DNA of 7,168 nt from Nitriliruptoraceae bacterium (GTDB taxonomy: Bacteria; Actinomycetota; Nitriliruptoria; Nitriliruptorales; Nitriliruptoraceae). The position numbers and the translations under genes were made by a program. Location of the stretch: contig SLQK01000115.1 of assembly GCA_007131525.1 (NCBI GenBank), positions 1 to 7,168 on the forward strand. Direction: 5' to 3'. Shown here piece after piece: positions 1-7,156 of this stretch. A model generated the notes under the pieces. The model was not told the DNA's origin. It did no database searches and worked only from the letters and a program-made list of their open reading frames with translations. How positions within the stretch are numbered: the first letter of the stretch is position 1; the number at the start of each line of letters is the position of its first letter.

Positions 1-516
1 CAGCTCGTCGCTGTCGACGGCGCCACCCACGACCTCGCCGACCTGACCGGCGACGGCCCCGTGCTGCTGGCCTTCCTGTCCAACCACTGCCCCTACGTGC
101 GGCACATCGAGCAGGCGTTCGGCCGGGTCGCCGCGGAGCTGGTCGATCCCGGGATCGCCGTCATCGGGGTCAGCAGCAACGACGGGACGAGCCACCCCCA
201 GGACGGACCTGACGGCATGGCCGAGCAGGTCGAGCGGGCCGGCTGGAGCTTCCCCTACCTGCGCGACCCCGACCAGGTCCTCGCCCGGACGGTCGGTGCG
301 GTGTGCACGCCGGACCTGTTCCTCTACGACCGCGACCGGCGGCTCGCCTACCGCGGCGCCTTCGACGGCTCCACCCCCGGCAGCGACGTGCCGCTGACCG
401 GCGAGGACCTCATGGCCGCGGCCGAGGCCGTGCTGGAGGGACGCCCCGCACCCGAGGAGCAGCGCCCCGCGATGGGCTGCGGGATCAAGTGGAGCCCGGG
501 GACCGCGCCGGCCTGA
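1..516 (+). CDS. Thioredoxin-fold (AhpC/TSA-like redoxin) family protein, 5' partial
   Basis: Frame 1 is open from the first base, so the gene begins upstream of the window; 171 codons are visible before TGA at 514-516. The GTG at 61 is internal: the preceding 20 codons read as the end of the N-terminal strand typical of this family, and perhaps 15-25 residues are missing. The landmarks are SNHCPYVRHIE (Cys30 of the visible part), an ISSND-like stretch (VSSNDGTSHPQD), FPYLRDPDQ, GAVCTPDLFLYD with a probable cis-proline (Cys102, Pro104), and a C-terminal MGCGIKW (Cys160). This set is characteristic of a cytoplasmic 'thioredoxin family protein' group annotated as peroxiredoxin-like. The active site is C-P-Y-V with a single Cys, not CxxC, so classical disulfide reductase activity is not implied; the exact substrate is unknown. 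It converges on the phosphopantetheinyl transferase gene and overlaps its 3' end by 32 nt. The family is secure and the function is not. Confidence 0.88.
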   Translation, partial: QLVAVDGATHDLADLTGDGPVLLAFLSNHCPYVRHIEQAFGRVAAELVDPGIAVIGVSSNDGTSHPQDGPDGMAEQVERAGWSFPYLRDPDQVLARTVGAVCTPDLFLYDRDRRLAYRGAFDGSTPGSDVPLTGEDLMAAAEAVLEGRPAPEEQRPAMGCGIKWSPGTAPA

Positions 517-1255
517 GCGGCGCCTCCATCCAGCGGTGGGTCGGCACGGCGGTGCTCAGCCCGTCGGGCTCCTCGTAGGCGACCGGCGGCGCGATCGGCA
601 CGCTGGCGGCCACCGACAGCAGGAACTCGCCCTCCCGGCGCCACCAGCCCTGGAACACCCCGCCCTCCACGGGGTGGACCTCCAGTGCCGTCCAGCCGTC
701 CACCACCTCGGTGCCCAACCGGACCTCGACGGTGCGGGTGTCACGCCGCAACCCGGTCTCGAGGACCTTGAGCGCGCTCTCCTTGGCGCACCAGAGCAGG
801 TTGGCGGTCAGGGCCCCGTCGGCCGCCTGGGCGACGGTCTGCTGCTCGGCGGGTGTGAGGTAGCTCGCGACGAACCCCGCGGACCGGTCCTCGACGAGCT
901 CGAGGTCGCAGCCGATCGCGACCCCAGCGCCCTGCCCGACGACGCAGACAGCCCGGTCGGCCCGATCCGTCGACGACATGGCCAGTCCCGTCGGGGCGCC
1001 GTCGACGAAGGGCGTCGGAGCACCGGTGGGCTTGCGTCGGACCTCGATCCGCCGCAGCGCCGTCGGGTCCTCGTGAGGCAGCCCGACCGCGTGCGCGATC
1101 GCCTGCTTCGACGTCATGCGGGAGACCAGGAACTCGCTGGAGCGCTTCGCGTAGCGCATCGCTGCCAGCCGCTCGGCCTCCAGCGGCGACAGCCAGCCGT
1201 TGCCTGCGGGCACGTCGTCCAGCCCCCGCGACAGCCAGCGCACCTCCACGGTCAC
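485..1255 (-). CDS. Sfp-type 4'-phosphopantetheinyl transferase superfamily protein
   Basis: The 256-residue protein should transfer the 4'-phosphopantetheine arm of coenzyme A to a serine of acyl, peptidyl or aryl carrier proteins, converting them to the active holo form in the cytoplasm. Visible family signatures are the metal-binding IGCDLELVED (Asp117, Glu119) and the WCAKESALK block (Trp155, Lys158, Glu159, Lys163). The upstream motif usually written SHS reads SSTDRADRAVC (about 94-104), with Thr where His is usual. Length suits the two-lobed Sfp type rather than the roughly 120-residue AcpS type. Start is GTG at 1255, 18 nt after the peptidase stop. GAAGGG lies 9 nt upstream, and no earlier in-frame start exists before the peptidase stop, which is in the same frame. 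A second GTG two codons in is possible. It is the last gene of the minus-strand cluster. No polyketide, peptide or fatty-acid synthase is nearby, so its carrier protein target cannot be inferred. Confidence 0.9.
   Translation of the reverse strand: MTVEVRWLSRGLDDVPAGNGWLSPLEAERLAAMRYAKRSSEFLVSRMTSKQAIAHAVGLPHEDPTALRRIEVRRKPTGAPTPFVDGAPTGLAMSSTDRADRAVCVVGQGAGVAIGCDLELVEDRSAGFVASYLTPAEQQTVAQAADGALTANLLWCAKESALKVLETGLRRDTRTVEVRLGTEVVDGWTALEVHPVEGGVFQGWWRREGEFLLSVAASVPIAPPVAYEEPDGLSTAVPTHRWMEAPLRPARSPGST
505..523. other. Small GC hairpin at the convergent stop
   Basis: GCGCCG at 505-510 and CGGCGC at 518-523 are inverted repeats around a 7-nt loop that contains the stop codon of the thioredoxin-like gene. 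It lies within the coding overlap of two convergent genes. There is no T tract on either strand, so it is not a canonical intrinsic terminator. It could slow polymerase in both directions or be chance in such GC-rich DNA. Confidence 0.2.
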
Positions 1256-1264
1256 GATCCCATG

Positions 1265-1270
1265 CCCTTC
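1265..1270 (-). promoter_or_regulatory. Shine-Dalgarno of the phosphopantetheinyl transferase gene
   Basis: The minus strand reads GAAGGG, separated by 9 nt from the GTG at 1255. It sits in the 18-nt gap after the peptidase stop and supports the GTG start. An out-of-frame ATG at 1263 lies between them but opens only three codons. Confidence 0.5.
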
Positions 1271-1273
1271 ACC

Positions 1274-3334
1274 TCACGCCGTGCTGCCGTCAGCGGGTGC
1301 TCGACCCAGCAGGTGACGAGCGTGCCAGTCGAGCACGACCTCGAACCGCTCAACCCGGTGCTTCGGCTTGCCCGAGCGGGACAGCTCGTGGCCCTCGTCG
1401 GGGAACCGCACCATCTCGGTCGGCACCCCGGCCCGCACCAGCTGGGCGAAGAGCTGCTCAGCCTGCTCGGGTGGGCACCGCCAGTCGGCCTCGCTGTGCA
1501 GCACGAGGGTGGGGGTGGTGATGCGAGAGGCCGTGCGGACCGGGCTGGCAGCACCGTAGGCCTCGGGGTCGGCCAGCGGGGCCTCGCCGAGGAACATGCG
1601 GTCGAAGAAGGGTCCGATGTCCGAGGTCCCGGCGAAGGACTCCCACTGCAGCAGGCCCCGCTCGACGATGGCCGACCGGTACCGCGCGGTGCGCGCGAGC
1701 AGCCGAGCCGTCGCGTAGCCACCGTAGGAGCCACCCATGATCCCGACCCGCTCCGGGTCGGCCTGAGGGAACCGGGCGCAGGTGGCGTCCACCACCGCCT
1801 CGAGGTCGAGCGTGTCGACGCTGTCCTCGGCCAGCCAGGCCCCGACGACGGCCCGCGCCCACTCGGTCCCCCGCCCCGAGGAGCCCCGCGGGTTGGTCCC
1901 GACGACGAGGTAGCCCGCGCCGGCCTCGACCTGGAACTCGTCGAAGAAGTACTCGCCGTACTGGGCGGTGGGGCCGCCGTGGATGTTGAACAGCACCGGC
2001 ACCGTGCCCGGCGCGGCGGCATCGAAGCCGGGCGGCAGCACGGCCCAGACATCCAGCTCCACCCCGTCGCGCTCGAAGGTGAACCGCTGGGTGGGCCGCA
2101 GATCGACCTTCGCCCGGAACCCGTGGGTCAGGTCGGTGACGCAGCGCTCCGCGCCCTGCTCCCGGCGGTACAGCTCCCCGGGTGTCCCCGGATCGGTGGC
2201 CGTGAACACCACCACCTCGCCGTCGTCGCTGGTCGCGAAGCCGGTCACCGAGCGGGGCCCGTCGACCACCTCGGTGACCACGGGCGGGTCGGCGGCCTCG
2301 GGGTCGAACCCAGCCAGGTCGACGTGGACGATGCCGGAACGACCGCGGCCCTCCAGGGCGGTCAGGAAGCCGTCGTGGACGAAGCGTGGACCCGTGGTGA
2401 CGCAGCCCGGCGACCCGGGGAGCGCATCGCGGTCGAGGTGGGCCGTCAGCGGGACCAGGCGGGCCCCGTCGACCTCGCCGCCGCCAACCGCGGGGGTCGC
2501 ACGCGGGTGCAGCAGCCAGATCGCGGGGGTGCCGGGCCAGTCGAAGGGGTCACGGAGCCCGGTCAGGAAGACCCGACCCTCGGCGTCGTGCCGGACGTCG
2601 GCCCACATCCCTGGGGCCGTCAGCGGTGCGCGCTCCACCTCGACGGGCCCGTCCGCCGAGGTGGTCGCGTCCGGCACCGTGAGCGAGAACACCTGGGTGT
2701 GGGGCTCGGTCTGGGGCCAGTCGTCGGGGTCGGAGATGTAGGCGATCGAGGTGCCGTCGGGATGCCAGGACGGGGAGGTGGCGTCGCGCGGGCCGGTGTC
2801 CAGCGCCATGGGCTTGCGATCACCCGTGGCCGCGACCAGGTACAGCCGCTGGGTGCGGTCGTGGATCCACCCGCCGGTGTCGGTCCGGTAGGGCAGCCGG
2901 GTGATCCGCTTCGGACGGCGCCGCCGTTCGTCGTCATCGAGTTCGGCCACCTCCGCGTGCCAGGCGGCCGCCACCACCACCAGCTGACGCGAGTCCGGGG
3001 ACCAGGCCAGGTCGGTGACCCCGAGCGGCAGGTCGGTGCGCCGCTGGGCCTCCCCACCGTCGGCGGGCATCACGTGGAGCTGGGGCTTCTGGCCCTCCTC
3101 GCTCCCGGTGCGAAGGAAGGCCAGCCACCGGCCGTCCGGCGACCACCTCGGCGTCGTGTCCGAGGGGCCGTGGGTGAACCGTCTGGTCCCGGAGCGGTCG
3201 TGGAGGTGGATCGTGCGCACGTAGCGGTCGTCCTCGACGTCGACCTCGCTGAGCACGTAGACGGTCCGCACCCCGTCGGGGTGGAGCTGAGGGTCGCCGG
3301 GGACGGCGAGGTGGTCGAGGTCGCTCGGCTGCAC
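1274..3334 (-). CDS. S9 family peptidase (prolyl oligopeptidase / acylaminoacyl-peptidase type)
   Basis: The 686-residue serine peptidase has the two-domain S9 design. The first ~410 residues form a beta-propeller with TolB/WD-like repeats (PRWSPDGRWLAF near 62-73, LAWSPDSRQLVVV near 109-121, PSWHPDGTSIAYIS near 188-201), which gates access for short peptides. The C-terminal alpha/beta-hydrolase domain carries NIHGGPTAQYG (450-460), GTNPRGSSGRG (479-489), the nucleophile elbow GGSYGGY with Ser536, Asp617 in HSEADWRCPPEQ, and His649 in FPDEGHE, giving an intact Ser-Asp-His triad. No signal peptide is visible, so it is probably cytoplasmic and trims short or N-blocked peptides. Start is GTG at 3334: the frame is open back to the preceding gene's stop but offers no other start codon. 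The Shine-Dalgarno is weak, so translation may depend on ribosomes from the gene 36 nt upstream. It could be called dipeptidyl aminopeptidase or acylaminoacyl-peptidase; sequence alone does not separate these. Confidence 0.93.
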   Translation of the reverse strand: MQPSDLDHLAVPGDPQLHPDGVRTVYVLSEVDVEDDRYVRTIHLHDRSGTRRFTHGPSDTTPRWSPDGRWLAFLRTGSEEGQKPQLHVMPADGGEAQRRTDLPLGVTDLAWSPDSRQLVVVAAAWHAEVAELDDDERRRRPKRITRLPYRTDTGGWIHDRTQRLYLVAATGDRKPMALDTGPRDATSPSWHPDGTSIAYISDPDDWPQTEPHTQVFSLTVPDATTSADGPVEVERAPLTAPGMWADVRHDAEGRVFLTGLRDPFDWPGTPAIWLLHPRATPAVGGGEVDGARLVPLTAHLDRDALPGSPGCVTTGPRFVHDGFLTALEGRGRSGIVHVDLAGFDPEAADPPVVTEVVDGPRSVTGFATSDDGEVVVFTATDPGTPGELYRREQGAERCVTDLTHGFRAKVDLRPTQRFTFERDGVELDVWAVLPPGFDAAAPGTVPVLFNIHGGPTAQYGEYFFDEFQVEAGAGYLVVGTNPRGSSGRGTEWARAVVGAWLAEDSVDTLDLEAVVDATCARFPQADPERVGIMGGSYGGYATARLLARTARYRSAIVERGLLQWESFAGTSDIGPFFDRMFLGEAPLADPEAYGAASPVRTASRITTPTLVLHSEADWRCPPEQAEQLFAQLVRAGVPTEMVRFPDEGHELSRSGKPKHRVERFEVVLDWHARHLLGRAPADGSTA

Positions 3335-3370
3335 AGGTGCGGCTTTCGTCGGCGGATCGCGTGCGGGACG

Positions 3371-5764
3371 CTACCCGGCCCTCCCGCGGGCGAGCGCCGC
3401 CAGGGCCGCGGTGACCACGTGGCCGGTCGACAGCTCGAAGGCGTCGTAGAGGTCCGCGATCCGGCCCGACTGCCCGAAGGCGTCCACCCCCAGCGGCACG
3501 ACCGGCGCACCGGTCACCGAGCCGAGCCAGGCCATGGCGTGGGAGGCCGCGTCGTGCACGGTCACGATCGGTGCCGTCGGCTCGCCGCTGGCCAGCAGCT
3601 GGTCGACGTGGGCGATGGCGGGCTCCCGTGCGTTGCGGACACCGGCCCTGAGCGCCGCACGCCACCCGCGGTACAGCCGGGTGAGCGAGGTCACGTCCAC
3701 GACCTCGGCGCGCACCCCCTCGGCCACGAGCTCGGCCTGGGCGGCCACGACCTCCGGCAGCACGGCGCCGGCGGCCACCAGCCGCACCAGTGGCCCGTCC
3801 CGCTCCGCCGGCGCCGGGGCGGGGACCAGCACGTACCCGCCGGCCAGCACCTGTCGCCGGAGCTCCTCGGTCCCGAGCCGGGTCCGTGCCGCCTCGAAGG
3901 GCGTCTGGTCGACCGGCCGCGTCGTCAGCCTGAGGTACAGCGACTCCGCGGGGCCGTCCGGATCGGCGATCCGTGCCAGGCCGTCGCACAGCAGCCAGTC
4001 CAGGGCACCCGCGTAGGCCGGCTCCGCCAGCACCAGCCCGGGCAGCTCGACGCCGATCGAGGCGGTGATGGTCGACTGGTGGGCGCCGCCCTCGGGGGCC
4101 AGGGTCACGCCGGAGGGGGTGCCGACCACCACGAACCGCGACCCGGAGTACACGCCGTGGATCAGCGCGTCCAGCCCCCGGCAGACGAAGGGGTCGTAGA
4201 GGGTGCCGATCGGCAGCAGGCGCTGCCCGCTGTGGTCCCAGGACAGCCCGAAGGCCCCCAGGGCCGAGAACAGGTTCATCTCGCTGATGCCCAGCTCGAC
4301 GTGCTGTCCGGCCGGCGAACGCTCCCAGCTGAGCAGCGTCGGTCCCCCGTCGTCGTCATCGACGACCGCCGCGTCGCCGGCGGGGTCGTGCAGCGGATCG
4401 AACACCCCGGCGGTGTTGATCCACCCGCCGAGGCCGGTGGACACCGCGACGTCGGGGGTGAGCGTCACGAGGGCGGGGCGCACCGCCGGGTCCCGGCCCA
4501 GGCCGACCAGCAGGCGGCCGAAGGTCTCCTGGGTGCTGACCCGCGGACGCTCGGGGAGACCGACCTCGGCGGGCACCTCGATCGGCTCCTGCTCGGGCCA
4601 CTGCTCGCGGCGCAGACGCTGCGCGGTTTCGGCGCACCAGCCCCCGGCGTCGGAGTCCGGCGGGAGCCGGTCCCACTCGGTCGTGGCGTCCAGGCCGTTG
4701 GCCCTCCGGAGCTCCTCGATCGCCTCGCTCGTCAGCAGCGCGCTGTGGTTGCGGGGGTCGCCGGCCATCCGGGTCCGCCAGCCCTTGATCGTGTAGGCGA
4801 ACACCACGCTGGGCCGGTCGGTGACGGCGTCGGCCTCGCGGTAGCGGGCCAGCACCTCGGCGAGGTCGTGGCCACCGAGGTCGAGCAGCACCGCCACCTC
4901 GGTGTCGTCGAGCTCATCCACCAGTCGGTGGACGGCGGCGTCGGCGCGGTCCAGGAACCGTGCCCGCAGCGCCGGCGGGTCACCGGCCAGGGCGAACAGG
5001 GACTGGTAGCGCTCGTTGGACATCTCGTCGATGTGACGGCGCAGGGCATCCCCACCGTCCCGGGCGAACACGGCCTGCAGGCGGCGGCCGTACTTGGCCT
5101 CGGTCACGTGCCAGCCGTTGTCGGCGAAAGCGCGGGAGAGCCGGCCCGCCTGGACACCGGGCACGACCCGGTCCAGCGACTGCCGGTTGAGGTCGACGAC
5201 CCACAGCACCTGCGACAGCCCGGCGGTGGCCGGATCGCCGATCGCCTCCCAGACGTTGCCCTCGTCGAGCTCTGCGTCGCCGATCAGGGCGATGCAGCGG
5301 CTGGCCTGCGGACGGGGGCCGTGATGGGCGTCGAGGTAGCGGCGCACCATGGCGGCGAACAGCGGCGCCGTGGCCCCGAGCCCGACCGAGCCGGTCGAGA
5401 AGTCGATCCGGCCCTCGTCCTTGGTGCGGCTCGGGTAGGCCTGGAGCCCACCGAAGCTCCGCAGGGCGGTCAGGCGGTCGGCATCGAGCTCGCCGAGCAG
5501 GTACCGGATCGCGTGGAACACCGGCGCGGCGTGGGGTTTGACGGCCACCAGGTCGGCCGCCGAGAGGTGCCCGAACCACAACGCGGTCATGAGCGTGACC
5601 ATCGAGGTGGAGGACGCCTGGTGACCGCCGACCTTGATCCCACCGGCGTCGCCACGCTCCCGGTTGGCATGGTCGACCATGCGCACCGCCAACCAGTGGA
5701 CCCGTCGCTGGATCACCTCGAGGGTGTCCAGATCGACGGCGAGGTGGTCGGGGGCGGCGGTCAC
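3371..5764 (-). CDS. mdeB: Homodimeric (AceE/transketolase-type) 2-oxo acid dehydrogenase E1, MdeB-like; probable 2-oxobutyrate dehydrogenase
   Basis: The 797-residue thiamine-diphosphate enzyme should decarboxylate a 2-oxo acid, probably 2-oxobutyrate, and pass the acyl group to a lipoyl-E2. The cofactor motif is GDAELDEGN (162-170) followed by DLNRQSLD (191-198), with Asp163 and Asn193 as expected metal ligands. GGHQAS (46-51) and KPHAAP (76-81) supply His48 and His78. The pyrimidine domain has HVELGISEMN, with Glu495 matching the cofactor-activating glutamate. A transketolase-like C-terminal domain follows (about 655-797). Start is GTG at 5764, overlapping the upstream lyase stop as GTGA; the frame is open to 5899, but those 45 extra codons would overlap the lyase and read as non-homologous Arg/Pro/Gly-rich sequence. 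E. coli AceE is about 90 residues longer, mainly at the N terminus. No E2 or E3 gene is in the window. The lyase neighbour argues for MdeB; pyruvate dehydrogenase remains possible. The gene name is by analogy. Confidence 0.85.
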   Translation of the reverse strand: MTAAPDHLAVDLDTLEVIQRRVHWLAVRMVDHANRERGDAGGIKVGGHQASSTSMVTLMTALWFGHLSAADLVAVKPHAAPVFHAIRYLLGELDADRLTALRSFGGLQAYPSRTKDEGRIDFSTGSVGLGATAPLFAAMVRRYLDAHHGPRPQASRCIALIGDAELDEGNVWEAIGDPATAGLSQVLWVVDLNRQSLDRVVPGVQAGRLSRAFADNGWHVTEAKYGRRLQAVFARDGGDALRRHIDEMSNERYQSLFALAGDPPALRARFLDRADAAVHRLVDELDDTEVAVLLDLGGHDLAEVLARYREADAVTDRPSVVFAYTIKGWRTRMAGDPRNHSALLTSEAIEELRRANGLDATTEWDRLPPDSDAGGWCAETAQRLRREQWPEQEPIEVPAEVGLPERPRVSTQETFGRLLVGLGRDPAVRPALVTLTPDVAVSTGLGGWINTAGVFDPLHDPAGDAAVVDDDDGGPTLLSWERSPAGQHVELGISEMNLFSALGAFGLSWDHSGQRLLPIGTLYDPFVCRGLDALIHGVYSGSRFVVVGTPSGVTLAPEGGAHQSTITASIGVELPGLVLAEPAYAGALDWLLCDGLARIADPDGPAESLYLRLTTRPVDQTPFEAARTRLGTEELRRQVLAGGYVLVPAPAPAERDGPLVRLVAAGAVLPEVVAAQAELVAEGVRAEVVDVTSLTRLYRGWRAALRAGVRNAREPAIAHVDQLLASGEPTAPIVTVHDAASHAMAWLGSVTGAPVVPLGVDAFGQSGRIADLYDAFELSTGHVVTAALAALARGRAG

Positions 5765-7032
5765 GCGGGGCGGCCTGCCCCCGCAGGTTCGGGGAGCTGG
5801 TCCGGCACCGCCGGGCACCGCTCCACCTCGGGACCCTGCACGGCACCGTGGACGCTGAAGCCGGTCGCGACGGCGATGGCCTGGTCGAGGTCGGCCCACA
5901 GGTCGTCGACGTCCTCGACCCCGACCGACACCCGGAGCAGGCCGGGACCGATACCGGTCGAGGCCAGCGCCGACGGATCGACGACGCGGTGGGTGAGGCC
6001 GGCCGGGTGCTCGATCAGGGTGTCGTTGGCGCCGAGGCTGACCGCCGGTATCAGCAGCCGCACCGACTCCATCACGGTGCCGGCCGCCTCCAACCCACCC
6101 GCCACCTCGAAGGTGAGCAGGCTGCCGGGTCCGTCCATCTGCCGCGCGACGATGCCCCGTTGGTCGCAGGAGGGCAGGCTCGGATGCGAGACCCGCAGCA
6201 CGCCGGGGTGGGTCGCGAGCCGGCGAGCGAGCTCCGTGGCGTTGGCCTGCGCCGCCCGGACCCGCAGCGCCAAGGTCTGGAGGCTGCGGTGCAGCAGCGC
6301 GGCCGCCTGGGGATCGAGCAGGGCACCTGTGGCCACCCGCACCTGACGCAGGTCCCTGGCCCGCGCCTCGGAGGTGGCGACGACGCCGGCGATCACATCG
6401 CCGTGCCCGCCGAGGGCCTTGGTCGCGCTGTGCAGCGCCCAGGTGGCACCGAGCGTCAGGGGGCGCTGCAGGATCGGGGTGGCGAAGGTGTTGTCGACCA
6501 GCACGGGCACGTCACCGGCCTGGGCGACGACGTCGCGGATGTCGACCAGGGTCAGGGTCGGGTTCCCGGGGGTCTCGACGAGGACGAGCACGGTGTCGTC
6601 CTCGATCGCCTCGGCGACGGTGTCGGGGGTCGCCCAGGTGGTACGGATGTGGAGGAGGCCGCTGGCCAGCAGGTGGTCGGTCCCGCCGTACAGCGGGCGG
6701 ATCGCGACCACGTGCCGACCGATCGCGCCGGCCGCCAGCAGCGTCGCCGTGATCGCTGCCATGCCCGAGCCGAAGGCGACGGCGGCCTCGGCCCGCTCGA
6801 GCTCGGCGATGCCGCGCTCCCACCGGGCGACGGTGGGGTTGTGGAGGCGGGCGTAGATCGGTGAGTGGTGGGGGTCGCCGCCCCCGTCGGCCAGGTGGTC
6901 GAGGTCCTCGGTGCCCTCGGCCAGGGTGCGCACGGGGTAGGTCGTCGAGCGGTCCAGCGGCGGTGTGTGCACACCGAGTCGGCGGAGATCCTCCCGGCCA
7001 CCATGCACGACCGTGGTCTCGATGCCTGTCAT
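5761..7032 (-). CDS. PLP-dependent Cys/Met metabolism enzyme, probable gamma-lyase (MdeA-like)
   Basis: The 423-residue fold-type I PLP enzyme belongs to the cystathionine gamma-synthase / gamma-lyase / methionine gamma-lyase family. Visible are YARLHNPT (Tyr60, Arg62, phosphate contacts from the neighbouring subunit), FGSGMAA (88-94), RPLYGGT with Tyr115 stacking on PLP, VETPGNP (152-158), LVDNTFATP with Asp180, HSATKALGGHGD with the Schiff-base Lys205, and LLRVSVGVED with carboxylate-binding Arg367. Coupling to an AceE-like E1 suggests a reaction yielding 2-oxobutyrate, from methionine or cystathionine. The methionine-lyase cysteine (116 in P. putida) is Gly117 here, and the Lys240-Asp241 pair appears as Arg-Val (232-233), so specificity is open. 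ATG at 7032 is chosen for its strong GGGAGG 8 nt upstream and for the family-like N terminus; GTG at 7125 would add 31 unlikely residues. The last ~30 residues form an unusual Pro/Ala/Gly-rich tail. First gene of the cluster visible here. Confidence 0.9.
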   Translation of the reverse strand: MTGIETTVVHGGREDLRRLGVHTPPLDRSTTYPVRTLAEGTEDLDHLADGGGDPHHSPIYARLHNPTVARWERGIAELERAEAAVAFGSGMAAITATLLAAGAIGRHVVAIRPLYGGTDHLLASGLLHIRTTWATPDTVAEAIEDDTVLVLVETPGNPTLTLVDIRDVVAQAGDVPVLVDNTFATPILQRPLTLGATWALHSATKALGGHGDVIAGVVATSEARARDLRQVRVATGALLDPQAAALLHRSLQTLALRVRAAQANATELARRLATHPGVLRVSHPSLPSCDQRGIVARQMDGPGSLLTFEVAGGLEAAGTVMESVRLLIPAVSLGANDTLIEHPAGLTHRVVDPSALASTGIGPGLLRVSVGVEDVDDLWADLDQAIAVATGFSVHGAVQGPEVERCPAVPDQLPEPAGAGRPA

Positions 7033-7040
7033 GGCGCCGC

Positions 7041-7046
7041 CCTCCC
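7041..7046 (-). promoter_or_regulatory. Shine-Dalgarno deciding the lyase start
   Basis: The minus strand reads GGGAGG, 8 nt before the ATG at 7032. It is the strongest ribosome-binding site in the window and favours this ATG over the upstream GTG at 7125. Confidence 0.75.
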
Positions 7047-7156
7047 GCTCGATCGCCGGGCCGGTGCTGCCCAGCCTCACGGAGCACGTGGCCACGACGG
7101 CCCGAGGTTGCGACGCCGGCGCCACGTTGCGCCGTACCCCCAGTATCCTCCGCGGA

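Noticed and set aside
61..516. Reading the thioredoxin-like gene as a complete 151-residue gene starting at the GTG at 61
   Set aside because: The frame is open to base 1 and the preceding residues form the expected N-terminal part of the fold; starting at 61 would cut the domain just before its active-site strand.
3335..3370. A terminator or separate promoter between the E1 and peptidase genes
   Set aside because: The 36-nt gap has no inverted repeat with a T tract and no convincing -10/-35 pair; co-transcription is the simpler reading.
5765..5899. A 45-codon N-terminal extension of the E1 gene to an ATG at 5899
   Set aside because: The translation is Arg/Pro/Gly-rich with no similarity to E1 enzymes, it lies entirely inside the lyase gene, and the GTG at 5764 forms a classic 4-nt stop/start overlap.
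536..6346. A 1936-codon open frame on the plus strand, antisense to almost the whole cluster
   Set aside because: It is in register with the codons of three minus-strand genes, which all share one frame. Stops on the plus strand there would need TTA, CTA or TCA codons in the sense genes, which are almost absent at this GC content. Its product is Gly/Arg/His/Pro-rich with no recognisable domains, while the minus-strand proteins carry complete catalytic motifs.
7033..7125. A 31-codon N-terminal extension of the lyase to a GTG at 7125
   Set aside because: The family normally begins close to the TxxVHGG motif, the ATG at 7032 has a strong Shine-Dalgarno, and no comparable site precedes the GTG.
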